Source: Thermoplasmata archaeon (GTDB lineage: Archaea > Thermoplasmatota > E2 > DHVEG-1). From it: a DNA stretch of 11,224 nt. The DNA lies in assembly GCA_030641605.1 (NCBI GenBank), contig DAOWHD010000025.1, positions 1 to 11,224 on the forward strand. Reading direction: 5' to 3'. Shown in pieces: positions 1-4,632 of this stretch. The notes under the pieces are model-generated. The model had not been told where the DNA came from and did no database searches. It saw only the letters and a program-made list of their open reading frames with translations. Numbering within the stretch: the stretch's first letter is position 1; the number at the start of each line of letters is the position of its first letter. Position numbers and translations under genes: made by a program.

Positions 1-2
1 CC

Positions 3-56
3 GTATACGCTTTGGGTTCAGATACCAAATATGGGATATTAAGAGAAGAAAAATGA
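3..56 (+). CDS. Possible 3' end of an unidentified gene (partial)
   Basis: Frame 3 from the left edge reads about 17 codons (VYALGSDTKYGILREEK) and stops at TGA 54-56, 17 nt before the stop of the converging creatininase-family gene. The composition is protein-like, but the fragment is too short to name a family. The frame starting at base 2 also stays open, to a TAG at 84-86, and would overlap the converging gene, so the frame choice is a guess. Confidence 0.3.
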   Translation, partial: VYALGSDTKYGILREEK

Positions 57-57
57 A
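44..57 (-). terminator. Possible T-rich terminator of the minus-strand operon
   Basis: On the minus strand the stop of the creatininase-family gene is followed within about 17-30 nt by a T-rich stretch (TCATTTTTCTTCTC). Archaeal termination often needs only short T-runs without a hairpin. This is the only such signal visible before the window edge. Confidence 0.3.
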
Positions 58-73
58 TTCAAAATTTGAAAGA

Positions 74-937
74 TTATTGCCAAAATAGTGCCTTCATAGT
101 AAATCTAGCATTTTTAGGCAAATCTGGCTGTTTTTTTCCCTCATATAGATCAATTGCCGATTTGACATAAACGTTTACTATTTCGCCAAAAAACCATCTG
201 CCATAATCCACATCTGCTCTAGCGGGACTACCAACATAACCATCCTTTAAACCTAATTGTTTAAACGTTTTCCCAAGAACACTTGGCGACTGTAAATCCC
301 GATAGATACTTTGTAATTTTTTATAAGACTCGTCAACAAGATATGGATACTGGTACTTCATAAGTGAAGTTTCCCTAAAACCCGCATGTACCTCTTTACT
401 TGTATCAAAACCTAATTTTGGCTCTCTTTTTTCCACTTCATTATTAAAAAAATATGGACCCCATGGTTCACATACTCTCATATCATATTTCATCATTAAC
501 CGTTTCATGGCCGAATATATGCCTTTAAGATGTGCTACAGCCATATGGGCTGTAGATATCACCATAAACTTGAATCCATGTCTAGCAAGAGCTGATCCAA
601 CACTGTAAACTATCGCTCTAACTACCTTGCTGCTGACAGAAATACTTCCAGGGAAATCAGTATTAAACTTACAGGATCCCACTGGAATTGCAGGCAGTAG
701 AACATAGGTTAGTTCCGGCTTTTTCTTATTCAAAATTTTAATTGCCTCAGTGACGGTATCCTTTGCTGTTAAAAGATCTGTTCCAACAGGTAAATGCGGA
801 CCATGTTCTTCTAATGGACTTATCGGCAAAAAGAAAATTGTTTTGTCCTTATCTAATTCTTCAATCTGTTTCCAACTAAGCTCATCCAGTTTGATCACTT
901 TAGTTCTGTGCTTAACAGCACTTTTTTTTGATTTCAT
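74..937 (-). CDS. Creatininase-superfamily metal-dependent amidohydrolase, divergent
   Basis: A 287-aa protein of the creatininase (creatinine amidohydrolase/MftE/ArfB) superfamily. These are cytosolic enzymes with two metal ions that hydrolyse small amides or peptides. The N-terminal signature is intact: ISPLEEHGPHLPVGTD gives the expected ligands Glu43, His45 and Asp54. FPGSISVSSK (95-104) matches the family FPGT/S-I-S segment, and VHAGFRETS (183-191) matches the HAGxxETS segment with Glu189. The usual NGHGGN-like motif is replaced by STAHMAVAH (128-136), which keeps one His (131) but not the Asn/Gly frame. The substrate therefore cannot be inferred. Archaeal ArfB (formamide hydrolase of F420/flavin synthesis) is one possibility, not shown. 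It is the last gene of the minus-strand operon. Its ATG overlaps the methionine aminopeptidase stop (ATGA), with a strong ribosome site 10 nt upstream. Confidence 0.85.
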   Translation of the reverse strand: MKSKKSAVKHRTKVIKLDELSWKQIEELDKDKTIFFLPISPLEEHGPHLPVGTDLLTAKDTVTEAIKILNKKKPELTYVLLPAIPVGSCKFNTDFPGSISVSSKVVRAIVYSVGSALARHGFKFMVISTAHMAVAHLKGIYSAMKRLMMKYDMRVCEPWGPYFFNNEVEKREPKLGFDTSKEVHAGFRETSLMKYQYPYLVDESYKKLQSIYRDLQSPSVLGKTFKQLGLKDGYVGSPARADVDYGRWFFGEIVNVYVKSAIDLYEGKKQPDLPKNARFTMKALFWQ

Positions 938-1839
938 GTAGTTGTAGTCACCTCACACCCATCCTCCTTTACAATAACGGTATGTTCTTTTTGTGTAACA
1001 ATACCTCCGTTTTGTTCAATGAGTTGAGGATAATGTGTTATGAGCCCTAAAAAAGAAAGCCTTCCTAATGACATATTTATATCGTTTGACATATCTTTAC
1101 ACCACCGTTGTGCAAACGGAAGCGTTCCAAATCTGGCCCGCATCTTGTTGAACAAAATCTTAGATCTATTATCTCTAATAAACCTCGATTTAATAGGTGA
1201 TCCTAGCATGTAAATGTTGCTTCCTTTCCCTGAAATAACATGACCAGATCCATTGGTTGCAAATGGTTCAATAGCTATTGCATCCCCTATCTTAGGTTTA
1301 GCTTGGCTAACCATGTTTGAAACACTAGGAACAGACATACCGGAATGAAGTTCATACCGTTCTAAACTATGGCCTGTGAGATTATCAATCGGACTATAAC
1401 CATGCGATTTGATGGTCTCCTCTACAGTTTTGCCGATTTCAGAAAGGTTAATACCCCCCCTCATCAAATCTATCGCAGCATCCAACGCATCCGCTGATGC
1501 TTTGATCATATCATCATATCCATGTGTTTCAACCTCAATAGTTATCGCAGTATCAGCAATATATCCATCAACATGTGAACCTACGTCTAATTTTACAACA
1601 TCTCCCCTCTTGAAAACTAGTTTATCATCATTTCTTGGACTATAATGGGCAGCAAGTTCATTTATGGAGATATTTACTGGAAATGAAAGAGATGCACCAC
1701 TTTTTAGTATTTTTGATTCTACCTGTTCAGCAATCTCTAAAAAACTGACCCCTGGTTTTATTAACTCTGCACCAGCATCCCTTGCTTCCGCTGCAATTTT
1801 CCCAGCACGAAGGTATTTTTCATAAACATCATCATCCAT
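934..1839 (-). CDS. map: Type II methionine aminopeptidase (archaeal MetAP)
   Basis: A 301-aa pita-bread-fold metalloprotease that removes the initiator methionine from nascent proteins in the cytosol. All five metal ligands of the family are in place: Asp85 (VVKLDVG), Asp96 (YIADTA), His157 (LTGHSLERY), Glu191 (AIEPFA) and Glu285 (QKEHTVIV). The substrate-binding His65 sits in ELAAHYSP. The insertion between the last His and Glu ligands (about residues 200-270, a small helical domain) and the total length are typical of the archaeal type II enzyme. The start at 1839 is supported by GGTGAT 8 nt upstream. The gene lies 4 nt after sua5/tsaC and overlaps the next gene by 4 nt, so it is clearly part of one operon. 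Pairing with MBF1 and a tRNA modification gene fits a translation-linked transcript. Confidence 0.95.
   Translation of the reverse strand: MDDDVYEKYLRAGKIAAEARDAGAELIKPGVSFLEIAEQVESKILKSGASLSFPVNISINELAAHYSPRNDDKLVFKRGDVVKLDVGSHVDGYIADTAITIEVETHGYDDMIKASADALDAAIDLMRGGINLSEIGKTVEETIKSHGYSPIDNLTGHSLERYELHSGMSVPSVSNMVSQAKPKIGDAIAIEPFATNGSGHVISGKGSNIYMLGSPIKSRFIRDNRSKILFNKMRARFGTLPFAQRWCKDMSNDINMSLGRLSFLGLITHYPQLIEQNGGIVTQKEHTVIVKEDGCEVTTTT
948..954 (-). promoter_or_regulatory. Strong Shine-Dalgarno site for the creatininase-family gene
   Basis: GAGGTGA on the minus strand lies 10 nt before the ATG at 937, inside the last codons of the aminopeptidase gene. It matches the archaeal 16S anti-SD complement (GGAGGTGAT). 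It fixes the start despite the 4-nt ATGA overlap and suggests translational coupling. Confidence 0.65.
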
Positions 1840-1843
1840 ATTT

Positions 1844-2434
1844 TTAAATCACCGCCAATATATTGTGTTTTGCTATGGCCCCTTCACGTATTATTTTTGG
1901 TCGCTCATAAGTAACATCAACAATAGTAGATGGCCTACCCTGCAATATGCCGTAATCCAAATAAACCGCCACATCATCTTCTCTAACCTGCATGTTTATA
2001 TCCTTTATAACACCCGGTGTTTCCATGCCATGAACATTTGCACTTGTGACAGTGAGCGGACCAAATTTGGAGAGCAATTCCAGGGCAACAGTATTGTCAG
2101 GTATTCTAATGGCGATCTTACTCATACAGCTGGTAACAATATCTGGAATGGTACTTTTCTTATTCAAAATTAGAGTTAAGGAACCTGGCAGGAAATGTTT
2201 AGCCAATTTTCTAGCATTATCATTTACAAAGGCAATTCTTTTGATATCAGTAAAATTTGATACTGCTACAGGTAAAGGACTATCAAATGGTCTTTTTTTG
2301 ATTTCAAAAACTTTTCTCACTGCACCCTCATTATAGATGTCGGCTCCAAAAGCGTACAACGTATCAGTAGGGTAAACCACAATACGCCCGTTCTGCAATG
2401 CTTCAATGGCTTCAGACAGTTTATTTCTCTGCAT
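1844..2434 (-). CDS. tsaC: Threonylcarbamoyl-AMP synthase, YrdC/TsaC/Sua5 family
   Basis: A 196-aa single-domain YrdC-fold protein. The family makes L-threonylcarbamoyl-AMP from threonine, bicarbonate and ATP. The Kae1 (KEOPS) machinery then transfers the group to A37 of ANN-decoding tRNAs, giving t6A. Family marks seen are VYPTDTLYAFG (20-30), the Lys46-x-Arg48 nucleotide/bicarbonate motif (IKKRP), PGSLT (83-87), IAIRIP with Arg110, TSAN (130-133) and GRPSTIVD (166-173). The usual TDTxYGLG is TDTLYAFG here, a mild variant. The length matches the short bacterial-type enzyme and lacks the extra C-terminal Sua5 domain found in many archaeal proteins. The start follows the mbf1 stop by 2 nt, with no strong ribosome site visible, so translation may be coupled. 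A methylthiotransferase that would act on t6A lies near the right end of the window. Confidence 0.9.
   Translation of the reverse strand: MQRNKLSEAIEALQNGRIVVYPTDTLYAFGADIYNEGAVRKVFEIKKRPFDSPLPVAVSNFTDIKRIAFVNDNARKLAKHFLPGSLTLILNKKSTIPDIVTSCMSKIAIRIPDNTVALELLSKFGPLTVTSANVHGMETPGVIKDINMQVREDDVAVYLDYGILQGRPSTIVDVTYERPKIIREGAIAKHNILAVI
1848..1853 (-). promoter_or_regulatory. Shine-Dalgarno site for map
   Basis: GGTGAT (minus strand) lies 8 nt before the ATG at 1839 and is embedded in the last codons of the tsaC-like gene (GCG GTG ATT TAA). It supports the 1839 start and coupling between the two genes. Confidence 0.6.
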
Positions 2435-2436
2435 AT

Positions 2437-2919
2437 CTATTTATCTTCTGTCTTTATAAAATCACCCAATGTAAGACTGTTAGGATGGGAACCACCTGAA
2501 CTAGTAGAAACTTTTTTCACCTCTTCAAAAAGAGAAATAGCCAGATTCTTCTCCAGCTTCTCAGCAATTTTATCAGGGGGCCTTAAATCACCATTCTCAA
2601 TTTTGGCAATAGTAATTGTACGTTCACCGATATTAAAGCCAAGCTGCCCCCTACTGAGGCCTTTCTTTTTCCTAGCAGTTCTAATTAAATCACCCCAGTT
2701 AGATACTAGTTCTCTATCCATACCCTCATAAACATCTTTTTCCTTGGGACGTCGAATCCTTGTCAAGATAGACCTTTGGGTATTGGTAGTAACAGTAACA
2801 GTGGCCTCCTTTATACCACGACCATGCTTCATGCAATCGGGGCATAGCATCATTCTAGCACCATCAACATCGGCAGGTCTACACTTAGAAGACTCATTAC
2901 CACAAAGCTCACATTGCAT
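2437..2919 (-). CDS. mbf1: Archaeal multiprotein bridging factor 1 (aMBF1)
   Basis: A 160-aa protein in the usual archaeal MBF1 order. An N-terminal zinc ribbon comes first (Cys3-x2-Cys6 and Cys26-x2-Cys29; MQCELCG...LCPDC), then a charged linker, then a Cro/C1-type helix-turn-helix at about 74-126 (WGDLIRTARKKKGLSRGQLG...IAKIENGDLRPP), and a short low-complexity tail. Eukaryotic MBF1 bridges activators and TBP, while archaeal versions have been linked to the small ribosomal subunit. The exact role is still debated. I place the start at 2919 rather than the ATG at 2928. A GGGAGATGAT ribosome site gives 9-nt spacing to 2919 but touches 2928, and MQCELCG is the typical family beginning. Second gene of the operon, 25 nt after the coiled-coil gene. 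Confidence 0.93.
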   Translation of the reverse strand: MQCELCGNESSKCRPADVDGARMMLCPDCMKHGRGIKEATVTVTTNTQRSILTRIRRPKEKDVYEGMDRELVSNWGDLIRTARKKKGLSRGQLGFNIGERTITIAKIENGDLRPPDKIAEKLEKNLAISLFEEVKKVSTSSGGSHPNSLTLGDFIKTEDK

Positions 2920-2923
2920 GTTT

Positions 2924-2933
2924 ATCATCTCCC
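2924..2933 (-). promoter_or_regulatory. Shine-Dalgarno site deciding the mbf1 start
   Basis: GGGAGATGAT on the minus strand resembles GGAGGTGAT. Its GGAG core is 9 nt from the ATG at 2919 but only 1 nt from the ATG at 2928, which itself lies inside the site. The downstream ATG is therefore preferred. Confidence 0.6.
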
Positions 2934-2944
2934 AAATAACTGGC

Positions 2945-3814
2945 TTATATCAATCCAGCCTTTTGCAAAGCCATCAAATCTTCAGTACTAAGCTTCTCAC
3001 CACGCTTGAATTTTTCAAATATTTCATTTGCTTCCCTATGCGCAGTTGCAACCTCTACAGTTTTCTTGTTCTTACGTTTTACATCGTGTGCGGTAGAAAG
3101 CTCTCGCTCCAACTCATGAATTTTGTCAACATGGCTGATAAATTCCTTATGAACCTCATCAGCCTGAATTTTCGTATTTACAATCCTATCCTGAGTTTCA
3201 TGAACTCTCCTAACAGAGTTGTCTAGCTGTCTAATCAAACTGATCATAGCATCATGTTCTTCCTGGGCTCTCATGGCAAGCTTCTCTACAGTATCGTGTA
3301 GTTTTTCAGCCTTCTGCTTAATACTTTTTTCTTCTTCTATGGCCTTTTTAAGTTTAGGATCTTTGTTTAGCATATCCTCTTGTTTCTTGATCTCAGCATA
3401 TAACCCCGATATAAGCTCTATAACTTTCTTCTCCTTACGCAAGGACATGGGTTTCGTCATCTGCTCATTTTCCAAAGTTCTAAGTTGTTTCCTAAGTTCA
3501 TTTAAGTTTGTCCCCGAGGCAGCTGACTGTGCTCTTTCCAATTCCCTAATCTTTCTCTTGGTTTCACCTAAACTCATATTAAACTTATTTCTCTGCTCCT
3601 TAGCATGTTGGACCCTTTCATTTAAGTCGTCTCTGTCCTTCTTATGTTGAGATATACTGTTCCTCATACTTCGAATAGCAGAGTTCAGCGAATCCCTATC
3701 ATCGGCAAGTCTTTTTGATTTTAGATGCAAGTTGTTTCTTTTTTCTTTTAATTCATTAGCTTTCTCTTGGAATTCGTCCTTTTTCATTTTCAAGTTGTCT
3801 ATTGTATCGTCCAT
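2945..3814 (-). CDS. COG1340-type archaeal coiled-coil protein of unknown function
   Basis: A 289-aa protein that is almost entirely charged and helical. Long heptad-like runs rich in K, E, R, Q, L cover about residues 5-260, with no signal peptide, membrane segment or enzymatic motif. The C-terminal tail (EIFEKFKRGEKLSTEDLMAL then QKAGLI) is the most conserved-looking part. It matches what I recall of the widespread archaeal COG1340 family, sometimes mislabelled as phosphoserine phosphatase. A break in the coil near residues 96-125 (AASGTNLNELR...TKPMS) suggests two antiparallel or hinged segments. The start at 3814 has GAGG 6 nt upstream and a TATA-like box about 40 bp upstream. It leads the operon with mbf1, which hints at a link to translation or to chromosome or ribosome organisation, but function is unknown. 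Confidence 0.85.
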   Translation of the reverse strand: MDDTIDNLKMKKDEFQEKANELKEKRNNLHLKSKRLADDRDSLNSAIRSMRNSISQHKKDRDDLNERVQHAKEQRNKFNMSLGETKRKIRELERAQSAASGTNLNELRKQLRTLENEQMTKPMSLRKEKKVIELISGLYAEIKKQEDMLNKDPKLKKAIEEEKSIKQKAEKLHDTVEKLAMRAQEEHDAMISLIRQLDNSVRRVHETQDRIVNTKIQADEVHKEFISHVDKIHELERELSTAHDVKRKNKKTVEVATAHREANEIFEKFKRGEKLSTEDLMALQKAGLI

Positions 3815-3822
3815 TCCAAACC

Positions 3823-3890
3823 TCGAAAGATATTAACCTGTAGCATTATGTGAAATATAAGGTATTTATTAAGTATTTCGAAAGATAATA
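3823..3890. repeat. Pair of direct repeats (TCGAAAGATA) flanking a promoter
   Basis: TCGAAAGATATTA at 3823-3835 and TCGAAAGATAATA at 3878-3890 agree at 12 of 13 bases, in the same orientation and 55 bp apart. One copy overlaps the expected start of the minus-strand operon transcript and the other lies upstream of its TATA-like box. They may be operator sites. Chance cannot be excluded in such AT-rich DNA. Confidence 0.4.
3853..3861 (-). promoter_or_regulatory. TATA-like box of the coiled-coil/mbf1 operon
   Basis: CTTATATTT on the minus strand is centred about 43 bp before the ATG at 3814. A transcript starting about 25 bp downstream would have a leader of about 18 nt that includes the GAGG ribosome site at 3821-3824. 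An AT-rich stretch just upstream (AATAAATACC) offers an alternative box. Confidence 0.45.
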
Positions 3891-4030
3891 GGTCTTGTGC
3901 AATTTTTCGATAAATATAGCTACCCCTGTAAAATTAACATGCGGCTAATTGGCAATCTCCTTATATATGTTTCTCCACTTTTGAGCCCCTTACCTCCACA
4001 CATTGAGACTAAACTCCATTGCAAAAAACG

Positions 4031-4041
4031 TAATATATATA
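4031..4041 (+). promoter_or_regulatory. TATA-like box of the tandem winged-helix gene
   Basis: TAATATATATA is centred about 41 bp before the ATG at 4077, giving a predicted leader of about 10-20 nt. A second TATA-like element (CTTATATATG, about 3959-3968) lies further upstream and would give a leader of roughly 90 nt. The 262-bp region 3815-4076 otherwise shows no gene: the open frame running through it from 3897 is not protein-like. Confidence 0.45.
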
Positions 4042-4076
4042 CACCAGATGTTCGTTTCAAAAAATGGTTTTCCAAA

Positions 4077-4487
4077 ATGATAAACACATTAGAGCAATTT
4101 GGTCGGAATGCAGGAAAAGTATGGGAAATGCTTAATGCAAACGGTTCTCTCGCAGAGGCAGAATTGATAGAAGCAACTAGTCTAAGACCTTATGAATTTC
4201 ATATTGCAGTTGGTTGGCTGGCAAAGGAAAATAAGATACGAAAAGATGGCGAATTTTACCAACTTGATGAAACTAATTTGGACAGTAAGATTGGAGAAGA
4301 TGCTGGTAAAATATGGAACGTGCTTTATGCAAAGGGAGAAACCGATATACTGCACATCTCAAAATTGACACAAATCGAAGAGATGGACACCTACTTAGCC
4401 ATTGGATGGTTGGCTAGAGAAAACAAAATTCAACTAAATATGGAAGAGTTGCAGCATCAAATAAAATCCATTTTGAGTAAATCATAG
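4077..4487 (+). CDS. Tandem winged-helix protein (two DUF2582-like domains)
   Basis: A 136-aa protein made of two homologous halves. NAGKVWEMLNANGSLAEAEL, continuing to AVGWLAKENKI, fills residues 10-53. DAGKIWNVLYAKGETDILHI, continuing to AIGWLARENKI, fills about 74-119. Each matches the small winged-helix DUF2582 type, whose hallmarks are [ND]AGK[IV]W and A[IV]GWLA[KR]ENKI. Single-domain members occur in archaea and Bacteroidota. The fold suggests DNA or protein binding; the function is unknown. The frame is open back to an ATG at 3897. The extra 60 residues there are not family-like, and they would span both TATA-like elements, so 4077 is preferred. The SD signal at 4077 is weak. It is transcribed divergently from the coiled-coil operon and lies 145 bp before alaS, so it could regulate a neighbour or itself. 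Confidence 0.85.
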   Translation: MINTLEQFGRNAGKVWEMLNANGSLAEAELIEATSLRPYEFHIAVGWLAKENKIRKDGEFYQLDETNLDSKIGEDAGKIWNVLYAKGETDILHISKLTQIEEMDTYLAIGWLARENKIQLNMEELQHQIKSILSKS

Positions 4488-4526
4488 CGCCGGGAAAAAT
4501 CTGATTAACATATGATCTTTCATTTT

Positions 4527-4544
4527 TGATTGAGAAGTCAATCA
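4527..4544. repeat. Inverted repeat / hairpin between the winged-helix gene and alaS
   Basis: TGATTGAGAAGTCAATCA forms a perfect 7-bp stem with a GAAG loop. It lies 40 nt after the winged-helix stop and 106 nt before the alaS start, upstream of the alaS TATA-like box. It may be a regulator site, or part of a 3' end for the upstream gene since a T-rich stretch follows (CTTTGATTTTC). Confidence 0.4.
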
Positions 4545-4567
4545 CTTTGATTTTCTTATCAAAAAGA

Positions 4568-4584
4568 ACCAAGTATAAATTGGT
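4568..4584 (+). promoter_or_regulatory. alaS promoter: TATA-like box inside an inverted repeat
   Basis: The sequence ACCAA-GTATAAA-TTGGT is a perfect 5-bp inverted repeat enclosing a TATA-like box (AAGTATAAAT, 4571-4580) about 57 bp before the alaS ATG. The expected transcript start is near 4600, giving a leader of about 33 nt with GGAG at 4616-4619. A dimeric regulator bound here would block TBP, but no such regulator is known from this sequence. Confidence 0.45.
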
Positions 4585-4632
4585 CAATCTTATTAACCCC
4601 CCTTATATTCCAGTTGGAGATAGTGATATAAT

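Noticed and set aside
2920..2928. ATG at 2928 as mbf1 start
   Set aside because: It lies inside and directly beside the GGGAG ribosome site. The ATG at 2919 has proper spacing and the family's usual MQCExCG beginning.
2744..3226. 160-codon plus-strand frame opposite mbf1 and the coiled-coil gene
   Set aside because: Its hydrophobic, Ser/Leu/Cys-rich translation is the usual shadow of charged coding sequence on the other strand. The minus-strand genes explain the DNA fully.
3219..3650. Plus-strand frame that looks like a membrane protein
   Set aside because: Its Ser/Phe/Leu richness is what results from reading Lys/Glu-rich coiled-coil codons in antisense.
3897..4076. N-terminal 60-residue extension of the tandem winged-helix protein from the ATG at 3897
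   Set aside because: The extension is not family-like, would run across both TATA-like boxes, and the domain repeat begins naturally just after the ATG at 4077.
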